From Oscillospiraceae bacterium (GTDB taxonomy: Bacteria; Bacillota; Clostridia; Oscillospirales; Oscillospiraceae), in the NCBI GenBank assembly GCA_017397565.1, contig JAFQIL010000006.1, forward strand, positions 1 through 41,713: a DNA stretch of 41,713 bases, in the 5' to 3' direction. The notes under the pieces are model-generated. The model did not search any database and was not told where the DNA came from. It was given only the letters and a program-made list of their open reading frames with translations. The position numbers and the translations under genes are program-made. Below are positions 23,930 through 32,030 of this stretch, piece by piece. Numbering within the stretch: position 1 is the stretch's first letter; the number at the start of each line of letters is the position of its first letter.

Positions 23930-25150
23930 TCAATCTCCTTGTGTGATCGTAACTTGAATTTCTGCAAATTGGGGTAAGCCTTCACAATCTCTGTCGATAC
24001 AGAAATAGCCATCGGTACCGGCCAGTGTGGTGATCAATCCGGATTTTCCCCGGATTGGGTATGCATAAAGCTCCTCACCTTTGCGCTCCAAACGGCAACA
24101 GTGATACTGAGCTCTGCCGTGGTTAGCACTTATATTTTCCGTAATCTTTGCTGTAGTCGTGTAAACCGCTTCCGTTCTTCCCATAAGTTGTGATAACAAG
24201 GGCAAAACAAACAGCTTTGTGATAAAATACGCCGCAACCGGATGGCCGGGCAGACCGACCAGCGGTTTATTCCCCGTCTTACCTAAAATAGTAGGCTTAC
24301 CTGGTTTGATGGCAATACCATGCAGCAAAAGGCTGCCCATAGACTCAATAATTCGGCAAGCAGCATCCTTTACGCCTACGCTGCTTCCACCGGACAGCAG
24401 CACAGCATCACACTGGGCGATGGCTTTTTCTACGGTTTCCCGCAGTAGGGCTTCATCGTCAATTACAATACCGTAGTTGATTACATGCACGCCAAAACTT
24501 GCCAATAAAGCGTCCAGCATAGGGCTGTTCACATCCCGGATCTGCCCGGGACCGGGTTTAACATTCGGCGGAACAAGCTCGTCCCCGGTAGAAATCACAC
24601 CGACAGTCAGTTTTTTGACGATCGGTACTTGCACCCGGCCAATGGCAGCCAGAGCTCCGATGTCTTTGGCGGAGAGGACCCTGCCCTTTTGCAGGATCAC
24701 CTTGCCGGGATAAACATCATCACCGCGAAAGATCATATTTTGACCGGGCGCAGCAGATTTCAGCACGCCGATTGTACTGTCACCGTAATCCTCGGTGTAT
24801 TCCAGCATAACCACACTGTCAGCGCCTTCCGGCACTGCACCTCCGGTGGGGACCGCCACACAGCACCCGCCGCCCAAAACAAATGCCGCACCCTGACCCA
24901 TTAACACCTCGCCCTGTAAAGGGAGAATAGCAGGTATTGCATCTGTACAACCAAAGGTATCACTGGCCCGCACAGCATATCCATCCACTGTGGATCTGTT
25001 AAAATCCGGCACATATTCCGATGCTGTGATATCTTCTGCCAGTGTTCTGCCCATGGCAGAAGACAGAGAAACGGTCTCCGTTTCTGCCATGGGAGAAAAT
25101 TCGTTTTTTATCAGAGCCAGAACCTCTTCCGGCGTTTTTACACTGAGCAT
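23930..25150 (-). CDS. moeA: Molybdopterin molybdenumtransferase MoeA
   Basis: Inserts molybdate or tungstate into the pterin. The start is ATG 25150 (GGAGGG upstream), giving 406 residues, the normal length for plain MoeA. Motifs are FNRSTVDGYAV (51-60), VISTGDELVPP (185-195), LLSGGSSVGVKD (251-262), GIAIKPGKPTILG and GLPGHPVAAYF. It is the first protein gene of moeA-moeA/PBP-moaA-moaC-mog. Two MoeA types in one operon suggest different metals (Mo and W) for the two proteins, as proposed for other tungsten users; which does which cannot be told here. The leader in front carries a short ORF and a terminator. Confidence 0.93.
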   Translation of the reverse strand: MLSVKTPEEVLALIKNEFSPMAETETVSLSSAMGRTLAEDITASEYVPDFNRSTVDGYAVRASDTFGCTDAIPAILPLQGEVLMGQGAAFVLGGGCCVAVPTGGAVPEGADSVVMLEYTEDYGDSTIGVLKSAAPGQNMIFRGDDVYPGKVILQKGRVLSAKDIGALAAIGRVQVPIVKKLTVGVISTGDELVPPNVKPGPGQIRDVNSPMLDALLASFGVHVINYGIVIDDEALLRETVEKAIAQCDAVLLSGGSSVGVKDAACRIIESMGSLLLHGIAIKPGKPTILGKTGNKPLVGLPGHPVAAYFITKLFVLPLLSQLMGRTEAVYTTTAKITENISANHGRAQYHCCRLERKGEELYAYPIRGKSGLITTLAGTDGYFCIDRDCEGLPQFAEIQVTITQGD

Positions 25151-25189
25151 AGTAACCCTCCAAGATAACCTGATTACAACTGCAAAAAA

Positions 25190-25219
25190 CAAAAAAACGA
25201 CTGCAAAAAGTGCAGTCGT
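25190..25219 (-). terminator. Terminator inside the moeA operon leader
   Basis: ACGACTGCA, loop CTTTT, TGCAGTCGT on the minus strand, then seven T. It lies after the promoter and before the moeA start, so it must be read through for the operon to be expressed: an attenuator. Another stem, GGGACGGTT / GACCGCCCC (25252-25225), comes just before it. Confidence 0.9.
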
Positions 25220-25272
25220 ACCAGGGGCGGTCGCAAAGGCAAAACCGTCCCTATCATGTATCCATCACATTC

Positions 25273-25329
25273 TTACCGCACTGGGAGGCCAAGCTGTTTC
25301 CGGCTTGACCCTAACGCCTGGCATTTCAT
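25273..25329 (-). CDS. Leader peptide ORF, 18 codons, upstream of moeA
   Basis: ATG at 25329 follows AAGGAG by six bases, as good a ribosome site as any gene here has. The peptide reads MKCQALGSSRKQLGLPVR and ends at TAA (25275-25273). It sits about 45 bases after the predicted transcription start and 54 bases before the attenuator stem, the layout of a translated leader that controls a terminator. It shows no run of one amino acid, so classic amino-acid attenuation is not obvious. Alternatively the stretch is a riboswitch (CCAGGCG near its start can pair with CGCCCCTGG at 25229-25221) and the ORF is chance. I do not recognise the peptide. Confidence 0.5.
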   Translation of the reverse strand: MKCQALGSSRKQLGLPVR

Positions 25330-25379
25330 AGATTTCTCCTTAGAAAAAGCAGGTCGAATGTTATTCATTTGTCAGTTAA

Positions 25380-25408
25380 ATAATACTGCATTTTGGACTG
25401 CGTGTCAA
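25380..25408 (-). promoter_or_regulatory. Promoter of the moeA-mog operon
   Basis: On the minus strand TTGACA (25408-25403), 17 bases, TATTAT (25385-25380). The leader to moeA is about 220 bases long. A ten-base direct repeat CGCCTGGCAT occurs upstream of the -35 box (25418-25427) and again in the leader (25315-25324). Confidence 0.8.
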
Positions 25409-25445
25409 CAAGTCTTTCGCCTGGCATACCGCCTTGGAATAAGGA

Positions 25446-25474
25446 TTGCAAAAATGGCTTCCCGGAATTATAAT
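25446..25474 (+). promoter_or_regulatory. Promoter of the second AOR-like gene
   Basis: TTGCAA (25446-25451), 17 bases, TATAAT (25469-25474), followed by GGGAGG and the TTG start. It is back to back with the moeA promoter. Confidence 0.75.
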
Positions 25475-25503
25475 ATCCGTAGTAAATAGCGGGAGGTGGT
25501 AAC

Positions 25504-27069
25504 TTGTCTACAGCATGCGCAGGATATACCGGAAGGGTAATGCTGGTTAATCTATCGGATGAAACCGTCCGGGATTATCCTTGGAGCGACGCCGAACGGA
25601 AACAATACCTTGGTGGAAAACCCATGGCCTATAAGCTCCTTTACGATCATCTGACAGGAAAAGAACATGCTTTTTCGGAAGAGAACTGGATAATAATCTC
25701 AACCGGTCCGCTAACTCTCACCGGCACTCCCAGTTCTTCCCGTTATGACATAACGACCATATCACCTCTTACCAACACACCGGTATCCTCCAACTGCGGC
25801 GGCGAGTTCGGTCTTTGGCTCAAGCGGGCAGGTTTTGATGCGCTGATCCTTGCCGGCCGGTGCAGCACTCCCCACTGGCTTGAGATTCGGGATGACCAAT
25901 TTATTTTCCATGATGCAGCCGGCCTTTGGGGTACTTACTGCGATGACTGCCGTCAGCAGCTGGGCTGCTTTATGGGCGACGGTCAACACGGAAGTCTGTA
26001 TATTGGGCCTGCCGGAGAAAACGGTGTCCGGTTTGCCTCCATCATGGATGGAACCCATACATCCGGACGAACGGGTATCGGTGCCGTTTTCGGGTGGAAA
26101 AACCTAAAAGCGATCACGGTTACAGGAACAAAGGCTCTACCGATCCGCAACCCGAATAAAGCTTCCTTACTGAACAAGAAATACTTCCAAATGCTGCACG
26201 CACACCCTTTGACCGGCAAAAACAGCCGCAGTGGAACACCTACCTCAAAACCCTGTTCCGGATGCCCCATTTTATGCCGGCGGCAGTTCACCAAAGGAGC
26301 AGATCGTCAAACAGATCTGTTCAACCGGCTGGGTATGGATTCCGGTTCCTCACTAGATGCCGCCAATTGGGCATATGCAGCCTCCGCGCAGGGCGTTTTT
26401 GATTGGAATCTTCCGACCCGGGAACAGCTATATGAGGATATTGCTTTTCGCCGTGGCGCAGGCAAAGAACTGGCTGAAGGCGCAAAATATCTCTCCGGGA
26501 AATACGACTTCAAATTACCAAAGGAAAAAGGATCGGCCCATGACAGCCACAACCGAGATGACAGCTATCTTGCACTGTTACGGGGCTGGGGCTTTGATCC
26601 GGATGCTATGTCAGACGAAATCCGTCTGAATTGCATGCTACTGTATTTAGATCTGTGCGAGGCGCTCTCCGCATCCGGCCTGTGTATGTTCACCGTCAAC
26701 GCATTCTGCCCTGGAATACTGCTGACAAAACCGGTTTCCTTACGCAGCAAGCTTATCCGCCGTATCGTATCGCTCCGCGCTGACCGGTTCCTGCATCGGA
26801 TTGTCCGCAAACCGGAAACTCTGAGTATTCCGCTGCCTCTTTTCTGGCAGACGAAGATTTTATATGCTGTTTCTGGGTTGAAACTGACACCGGGACAGTT
26901 GATCCGGGTAGGTGAACGGTGTTTTGCGCTGGAACAGTTGCTGTCGCTCCGCTTTGGCGGTGATGCAGAAAAGCTGCCAAAGATGCTTGCTAAAGAAAGA
27001 ATCTGTACCCCCAGCGAATACTTCGCAGCCCGTGGTTGGTCTGCCCAAGGTATTCCCCCTGAACTATAA
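25504..27069 (+). CDS. Shortened AOR-like protein lacking the active-site segments
   Basis: Paralogue of the aor product, with 521 residues rather than 635. The TTG start at 25504 is chosen because GGGAGG lies before it and the protein aligns with AOR from residue 1 (ACAGYTGRVMLVNLSDET); the first ATG would remove part of the fold. It aligns without gaps to about residue 230. All four cluster cysteines remain (C251, C254, C258 and C394), and LGMDSGS matches the pterin-contact motif. Two segments are missing. One, after the CxxCxxxC, contains GPELETLG with E313 of AOR. The other, before the last Cys, contains YEPRKAVGQGLGYAVSNRG and H443. These match the active-site Glu and His of the Pyrococcus enzyme. 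The frame is intact with a good promoter and terminator. It may be a non-catalytic or altered-function AOR, perhaps a partner or electron carrier. Confidence 0.85.
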   Translation: MSTACAGYTGRVMLVNLSDETVRDYPWSDAERKQYLGGKPMAYKLLYDHLTGKEHAFSEENWIIISTGPLTLTGTPSSSRYDITTISPLTNTPVSSNCGGEFGLWLKRAGFDALILAGRCSTPHWLEIRDDQFIFHDAAGLWGTYCDDCRQQLGCFMGDGQHGSLYIGPAGENGVRFASIMDGTHTSGRTGIGAVFGWKNLKAITVTGTKALPIRNPNKASLLNKKYFQMLHAHPLTGKNSRSGTPTSKPCSGCPILCRRQFTKGADRQTDLFNRLGMDSGSSLDAANWAYAASAQGVFDWNLPTREQLYEDIAFRRGAGKELAEGAKYLSGKYDFKLPKEKGSAHDSHNRDDSYLALLRGWGFDPDAMSDEIRLNCMLLYLDLCEALSASGLCMFTVNAFCPGILLTKPVSLRSKLIRRIVSLRADRFLHRIVRKPETLSIPLPLFWQTKILYAVSGLKLTPGQLIRVGERCFALEQLLSLRFGGDAEKLPKMLAKERICTPSEYFAARGWSAQGIPPEL

Positions 27070-27077
27070 TACAGTCA

Positions 27078-27113
27078 GGACGCGTTGCCAAAAGCAACGC
27101 GTCCTTTCCTTTT
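27078..27113 (+). terminator. Terminator after the second AOR-like gene
   Basis: GGACGCGTTGC, loop CAAAA, GCAACGCGTCC, then TTTCCTTTT. Perfect 11-base stem. Confidence 0.92.
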
Positions 27114-27115
27114 GC

Positions 27116-27296
27116 GGATTCCCGCTTGTCGAGCAGCCGATGGCTGCCAATTGACAATTGAAAATTGACAATGGACAATTAAGGAGTCGCCAAAGGCGAC
27201 ATTTTAAAAATATTTCCGAAGGAAATACCACAATTGTCAATTATCCATTATCCATTGTCAATTCGTGCGTCAGCACGCAAAATGGCAATTTATTAA
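27116..27296 (+). repeat. R1 repeat, copy 2
   Basis: Border, hairpin CAGCCGATGGCTG, arm TTGACAATTGAAAATTGAC, core with GTCGCC/GGCGAC and ATTTCC/GGAAAT, arm GTCAATTATCCATTATCC, hairpin CGTGCGTCAGCACG, border ATGGCAATTTATTA. It abuts the stop codon of the M14 peptidase gene. Confidence 0.85.
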
Positions 27297-27300
27297 GTGG

Positions 27301-28218
27301 TCAGCCCTGGGCGGCGGTGAGAAGCAAGGGCTGGTTTTCCCGGTAAATGGTATCGAATTGGTCTAACGGCAGAGGATTCTCTCCCAGACCTACCTCTACG
27401 GTATACCCCGGGCGGCGGAAATTTTGGATGAACCAGTCCTTGTACCCGGCAAAGGCGGAGTTATAGGGGGTGTCCTCCAGAGCATAGCCGCTGACCTGCG
27501 CCAGCCGCTGCCCCAGTTCTTCCGCTCCGGGGACGAAAATATCGTCAAACTGCCAGTAGATCACCTGTCCCTGAGAATGGAAGGCCAGCACAAGGGCCGG
27601 GTCAATGTATTCGGTGTAGGCAGCCAATGCCCGGGTCTCCGGCTGATTTAAGGGAGCCCGGCCCACATAATCCCGGGGCGCGGGACGGTCAAAGCCCTGC
27701 ATAAATTTAATTTCCCTTGCCTGCAGCCACCCGGCAGGATAGTTCAGGTTCAGATCCACCCCGGTCAGGTTGGCCTTCCAGCCCTCAGGGAAGGGGATTT
27801 GGGGAAAGCCTTCCGCGATTTCCCGGGCGGCAGAATAGCCCGGATCCTCCGGCTTCAGCTCTCCGGTGACCAGAGCGACTCCGTCCGGGTCTACCATGGG
27901 AACGGCGACAATCGTCACCTGCTCCGAAAGGCTTTTGGCATCCACACCGGCTAAGGAAGCTCCGTCCTCGGCGGTCCGGGCAAGATCTTCCATGAATTTT
28001 AGCAGGATAGGGGCAGTGATCCATTCGTTGGCATGGTGGGCGGCGGTGAACAGCACCTTTCGCGCTCCGGTGCCGAGGATCAGACTGCGGATAGGGCGGG
28101 CGTAGGCAGTCAGGGTCAAAAGCTCTGTGGTGAGGGTGGGGTAGCGCTCTGTCAGCGCAAGAATGGTTTCGTTGCAGAGCATTGGGGTGGTAGGTACATC
28201 GGTTTTTACAATGGCCAA
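27301..28218 (-). CDS. M14-family zinc carboxypeptidase (gamma-D-Glu-diaminopimelate peptidase type)
   Basis: Zinc peptidase of 305 residues. The ligands are H62 and E65 (HHANEW) and H214 (AFHSQGQ); the catalytic Glu is E275 (YTVEVGLG); GVDLNLNYPAGW gives the substrate-binding Asn-Arg-type region. These are the features of the M14C group, which includes peptidases that cut the gamma-D-Glu-DAP bond of peptidoglycan peptides. There is no signal peptide and no LysM domain, so it probably works in the cytosol on muropeptides or other peptides. The start is TTG 28218, preceded by GGGAGG at eight bases. It is alone, opposite to the operon that contains dapA and dapB. A role in recycling cell-wall peptides is inference. 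Confidence 0.83.
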   Translation of the reverse strand: MAIVKTDVPTTPMLCNETILALTERYPTLTTELLTLTAYARPIRSLILGTGARKVLFTAAHHANEWITAPILLKFMEDLARTAEDGASLAGVDAKSLSEQVTIVAVPMVDPDGVALVTGELKPEDPGYSAAREIAEGFPQIPFPEGWKANLTGVDLNLNYPAGWLQAREIKFMQGFDRPAPRDYVGRAPLNQPETRALAAYTEYIDPALVLAFHSQGQVIYWQFDDIFVPGAEELGQRLAQVSGYALEDTPYNSAFAGYKDWFIQNFRRPGYTVEVGLGENPLPLDQFDTIYRENQPLLLTAAQG

Positions 28219-28296
28219 AGCATTTCACCTCCCGGTATTCTATGCGGCGGGGGTGCGGATGGTGCGCGGGATGGGAATCGGGAATCGTCAAAAGCC

Positions 28297-28392
28297 CGTT
28301 TGTCGGGCGGGCAAGCGCCCGCTGGCAATTTCGGGACTGGCTGTCTGGTGGTATTCGTTACTCTGCACACCGCCCGGTTCGTTACTTGGTCT
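28297..28392 (+). repeat. R3 repeat, copy 3
   Basis: CCCGTTTGTCGGGCGGGC ... GCCCGCTGGCAATTTCGGG ... ACACCGCCCGGTTCG. It is directly followed by an R1 copy, so the two families are fused end to end here. Confidence 0.7.
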
Positions 28393-28575
28393 GCCAATTT
28401 CCGTTTATCGGGCAGCCGATGGCTGCCAATTGACAATTGAAAATTGACAATGGACAATTAAGGAGTCGCCAAAGGCGACATTTTTAAATCATTTCCGAAG
28501 GAAATACCACACTTGTCAATTATCAATTATCCATTATCAATTCGTGCGTCAGCCCGAGAAATGGCAATTTGTTGG
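28393..28575 (+). repeat. R1 repeat, copy 3
   Basis: Nearly identical to copy 2 across arms, core and end hairpins. The 28219-28700 gap consists of R3, R1 and the next promoter; no gene is seen. Confidence 0.85.
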
Positions 28576-28632
28576 CGAACGGCAGATTGCCGCCACTACG
28601 GAGGGTGTATGGGTGCAGGGAAATATTTTTTG

Positions 28633-28661
28633 TTGCAAAAAGCCCGGAAACAGGCTATGAT
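28633..28661 (+). promoter_or_regulatory. Promoter of the BMP-fusion to dapB operon
   Basis: TTGCAA (28633-28638), 17 bases, TATGAT (28656-28661), 39 bases before the start codon. Confidence 0.7.
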
Positions 28662-28700
28662 ATATAGGTAGAAACTATGCTGTAAAAGGGGGAGTATCCG

Positions 28701-30653
28701 ATGCTGCTGCAGCAGGCAAAAGAAGAATATGCCTTAGCCATGAAGGCGGCGCACCGGTTCCGGAAAGCCAGCCTTTCGGAGGGGAAAGAGCCCTATCCCG
28801 CGGTGCTGGCAGATATTTTGGATGAGAATGATGCCGGGCTGGTGCAGGAGCTGGGTGTTTTGGACATTCCCGCGGAGCAGATTGTGGGTGTTACCACGGC
28901 AGGCCGGATCCACGCCTTTACTGCCTCCTTCCAGCCCCTGCTGTCTGCGGAAAGTGAATTTGCCGCCAAATGGATCAGCCTGTGCGCCGCCCACTTAGGT
29001 GACGAGGGCATCCGGGATCCCATTACCTGTTGTGAATACATGGGCAAATTCTATGTCAAAGAGGGCAACAAGCGGGTCAGCGTTCTGCGGCATTTTGGGG
29101 CGACCCGGATCCCGGCTGTGGTGCAGCGGATCCTGCCCAAGCCCTCGGATGAGCCCCGTTATCAGGCATATTTGGAGTTTTTGGACTTTTTTAAGGCCAC
29201 AGGCCTTTATGAGATACAATTCCGCAATCCCGGGGATTATGCCCAGCTTCTGTCTTATCTGGGCAAGGCACCGGGAGACATCTGGAAAGACTGGGAGCGC
29301 AGGAGCTTTACTGCCGGTTTCCAATATTTCCGGGAGGCCTTTACCGCGCTGAAAATGGATCGGCTGGAGCTTCTGCCGGAGGAGGCACTGCTGCTTTGGC
29401 TGCAGGTGTATCCCTTCCGGGATCTGGGACGCATGACCGATGGAGAGCTGAAAAAGGCACTGGCTGGCTTGTGGCCGGATGTGATGGCTCTGGCAGAGGC
29501 AGAGCCGGTGGAGGTTCGCACAGAGCCTATTCAGGCGGATTTCAAGGCAGGATTGCTGGATTGGTTCGTTTCTCCCCATGTGAATGTGGCTTTTGTCCAT
29601 CCTTTGGATCCGGTTCGCAGCAGCTGGGTCTTGGGACATGATCAGGGTCGGGAGCATTTGGAAAGAAAGCTGGGAGAGTGGATAACGGTTCGCAGCTATT
29701 TCCACGGGGATACCCCGGAGCAGGCAGAAGCGCTTCTGGAGCAGGCGGTGGAAGAGGGTGCACAGGTGGTCTTTACCACGACACCCCAGTTAAGCCGCCC
29801 CACCTTGAAGCTGGCGGTAAAATATCCTAAGGTAAAATTCTTAAACTGTTCGGTGGATACCCCTTATCCCAGCCTGCGTACCTATTACGGCCGGATCTAT
29901 GAGGCGAAATTTATCACCGGAGCCATTGCCGGCGCTATGGCCAACAATGACCGCATCGGCTATATCGGTACAAATCCGATTTTTGGCGTGATCGCCTCCA
30001 TCAATGCTTTTGCTTTGGGAGCGCAGCTGACCAATCCCCGGGCCAGGATCGACCTGCGTTGGTCCTGCATGGCGGGAACGCCCCAAAAGGACTTTTTGGA
30101 CAAGGGTATCCGGGTGATCTCCAACCGGGATGTGCCTACCCCGGAGCAAAAATATCTGGATGTGTGCAGCTACGGCACATACTATTTGGATGACGACGAC
30201 AATTTGGCACCCTTGGGCTCACCCTGTTGGGTTTGGGGTCCTTTCTATGAGTCGGTGATCCGCTCCGTCCTCTCCGGCGCCTGGGAAAAGGAGCAGACCT
30301 CCGCCCGGGCGGTGAACTACTGGCTGGGTATGGACAGCGGTGTTATCGATGTGACCTTGACGGAGAAGCTCCATCCCGGTATGCAGGCGCTGGCTGAGAG
30401 CCTGCGCAATCAGCTGCGGCAGGGAACGCTGGATCCCTTCTGTCGGAAGATCTATGCCCAGGACGGCAGCTTGAAAAACGACGGCAGCCGGGGCTTTACC
30501 CCGGACGAGCTGCTGCATATGGACTGGCTCTGTGAAAATGTGGACGGCTGTATCCCACGGTATGACCAGGTAGAACCCTTTGCCAAGCCCATTATCCGGG
30601 CGTTGGGCATCCATCGGGATCAGATCCCCCCGGAAAAGGAGGGTTCGCTGTGA
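28701..30653 (+). CDS. Cytosolic fusion of a ParB-like domain and a BMP-type binding domain
   Basis: 650 residues with no signal peptide. The first 150 or so residues include KFYVKEGNKRVSVLRHFGA (116-134), the ParB/sulfiredoxin-like motif seen in ParB-type nuclease folds. A helical stretch follows. From about 294 the protein is a BMP (basic membrane protein, PnrA/Med-like) nucleoside-binding domain: VNVAFVHPLDPVRSSWVLGHDQGRE, then VVFTTTPQLSRPTLKLAVKYPKVKFLNCS, AKFITGAIAGAMA and RIGYIGTNP. BMP domains normally sit outside the cell as transporter partners. In the cytosol it more likely senses a nucleoside or related ligand. GGGGGAG precedes the ATG. The stop codon overlaps the start of the metallophosphoesterase gene. 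A complete BMP-type importer lies 8 kb downstream. Function unknown. Confidence 0.75.
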   Translation: MLLQQAKEEYALAMKAAHRFRKASLSEGKEPYPAVLADILDENDAGLVQELGVLDIPAEQIVGVTTAGRIHAFTASFQPLLSAESEFAAKWISLCAAHLGDEGIRDPITCCEYMGKFYVKEGNKRVSVLRHFGATRIPAVVQRILPKPSDEPRYQAYLEFLDFFKATGLYEIQFRNPGDYAQLLSYLGKAPGDIWKDWERRSFTAGFQYFREAFTALKMDRLELLPEEALLLWLQVYPFRDLGRMTDGELKKALAGLWPDVMALAEAEPVEVRTEPIQADFKAGLLDWFVSPHVNVAFVHPLDPVRSSWVLGHDQGREHLERKLGEWITVRSYFHGDTPEQAEALLEQAVEEGAQVVFTTTPQLSRPTLKLAVKYPKVKFLNCSVDTPYPSLRTYYGRIYEAKFITGAIAGAMANNDRIGYIGTNPIFGVIASINAFALGAQLTNPRARIDLRWSCMAGTPQKDFLDKGIRVISNRDVPTPEQKYLDVCSYGTYYLDDDDNLAPLGSPCWVWGPFYESVIRSVLSGAWEKEQTSARAVNYWLGMDSGVIDVTLTEKLHPGMQALAESLRNQLRQGTLDPFCRKIYAQDGSLKNDGSRGFTPDELLHMDWLCENVDGCIPRYDQVEPFAKPIIRALGIHRDQIPPEKEGSL

Positions 30654-31342
30654 AAATATTAGCTGTTTCTGACGAAGAATCCCCCTACCTGTGGGACTCC
30701 GGTGCCGCCCAAAAGCTGAAGGATTACGATCTGATCCTTTCCAGCGGTGATTTGAAGGCAGACTATCTGTCCTTTTTGGTGACCATGGCCAAGTGCCCGG
30801 TGCTCTATGTTCACGGCAACCATGACGGCCATTATGCAAAGCGTCCCCCGGAGGGCTGTGACTGCATTGAGGACAAGCTGGTGGTCTACAACGGGGTGCG
30901 GATCTTAGGCTTGGGCGGCAGTATGCGCTACCGTCCCGGGCCCCATCAGTACACCGACCGGCAGATGCGCCGGCGGATCAGCAAGCTGCGGCTGGCCCTG
31001 TGGCGATCAGGCGGTGTGGATATTGTGGTGACCCATGCGCCACCCCGGGGAATCGGCGACGCGGAGGATCCGGCCCATTGGGGCTTTGAAGCCCTGCGGG
31101 AGCTGCTGGATAGGTATCAGCCCCGGTATCTGCTTCACGGCCATGTGCATTTAAATTACGGGGCAGATCCCACCCGGCTGCGGCAATATGGCGCTACGGC
31201 GGTTATTAACACCTCCCAGCGGTATGTGCTGGAGCTGCCGGATCGGGATGTGAAGCCCCGGGATATGGGCAGGCTGATCTGGTGCAACGGCGCGCCTAAG
31301 CTGCCGGAGGACACCAAGCCGGTGCGTTTATTTATGGAATGA
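30650..31342 (+). CDS. Calcineurin-like metallophosphoesterase
   Basis: 230 residues with the dimetal phosphoesterase motifs: D8 (AVSDEE, usually DxH), SSGDLKADY, YVHGNHDGHY, VTHAPPRGIGD and LLHGHVHLNYG. In place of the first DxH it has D-E-E, so one metal ligand differs. The start is GTG 30650, which overlaps the previous stop by four bases, with AAGGAGGG before it. This tight coupling suggests joint work with the BMP-fusion protein. The substrate could be a nucleotide or another phosphodiester; it cannot be told from sequence. Confidence 0.83.
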   Translation: MKILAVSDEESPYLWDSGAAQKLKDYDLILSSGDLKADYLSFLVTMAKCPVLYVHGNHDGHYAKRPPEGCDCIEDKLVVYNGVRILGLGGSMRYRPGPHQYTDRQMRRRISKLRLALWRSGGVDIVVTHAPPRGIGDAEDPAHWGFEALRELLDRYQPRYLLHGHVHLNYGADPTRLRQYGATAVINTSQRYVLELPDRDVKPRDMGRLIWCNGAPKLPEDTKPVRLFME

Positions 31343-31365
31343 CAGACAAAAAGGAGGGAAAAGCC

Positions 31366-32013
31366 ATGTTTACCGGATTTTCCCCGGAAACGGTGGATTT
31401 CCTTTGGGGAATCCGCATGAACAACAACCGGGAATGGTTTTTGCAAAATAAGCCTCAGTATGTGAACTATTTATATGTACCCATGAAAGCCCTGGGGAAA
31501 GAGCTGTTTGAAGCCTTTCAGCATCGGACAGGGGATCTGATCAAGGTCAGCCGGATCTACCGGGATGCCCGGATGCACCATCCGCTGCCCTACAAGGAAA
31601 GCCTTTGGATCTGCATCCGCAAGGATGTTCAGTGGTGGGCGGAAAATCCCTGCTTGTATTTTGAGATCCGCCCCGAGGGTATCAGCTACGGCTTTTTCTT
31701 CTGGAAGCCCCGGACTGCGGTTCTGGAAGCCTTCCGCAAGGATATCACCGCCCGGAAAAGGGAGTTTCTGTCCATGCTTCGGGGCGTGGAGGAGGCTACG
31801 GGACAGCAGGTGACGGCAAAGCTCTACAAACGCCCGAAGCCCACCGATGACCCGGATTTAATGCCGTTTTTTGCCTGGAAGGAAGCCTTCAGTCTGGAAC
31901 GGCAGGAGGACTTCGGTCCGGAAGTCTTTACCCCGGAGCTTGCCCAGCGGGTGAAGACCTATTTTACCCAGCTAATGCCCCTGTACGACTATTTTAACAG
32001 CTTTACTGTGTAA
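31366..32013 (+). CDS. DUF2461 family protein
   Basis: 215 residues recognisable as the DUF2461 family: FTGFSPETVDFLWGIRMNNNREWFLQNKPQY at the start and KVSRIYRDARMHHPLPYKESLWICIR in the middle, with a FYFEIRPEG-type strand. The start ATG 31366 has AAGGAGGG nearby; an upstream ATG has no site. Function is not known. It is 23 bases after the phosphoesterase gene and 17 before dapA, in the same operon. Confidence 0.8.
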   Translation: MFTGFSPETVDFLWGIRMNNNREWFLQNKPQYVNYLYVPMKALGKELFEAFQHRTGDLIKVSRIYRDARMHHPLPYKESLWICIRKDVQWWAENPCLYFEIRPEGISYGFFFWKPRTAVLEAFRKDITARKREFLSMLRGVEEATGQQVTAKLYKRPKPTDDPDLMPFFAWKEAFSLERQEDFGPEVFTPELAQRVKTYFTQLMPLYDYFNSFTV

Positions 32014-32030
32014 CAAAGGAGACAAACGCT

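Noticed and set aside
27116..28575. R1 copies as a CRISPR array
   Set aside because: Copies are long, scattered over 40 kb, in both orientations, with no regular spacers and no cas genes.
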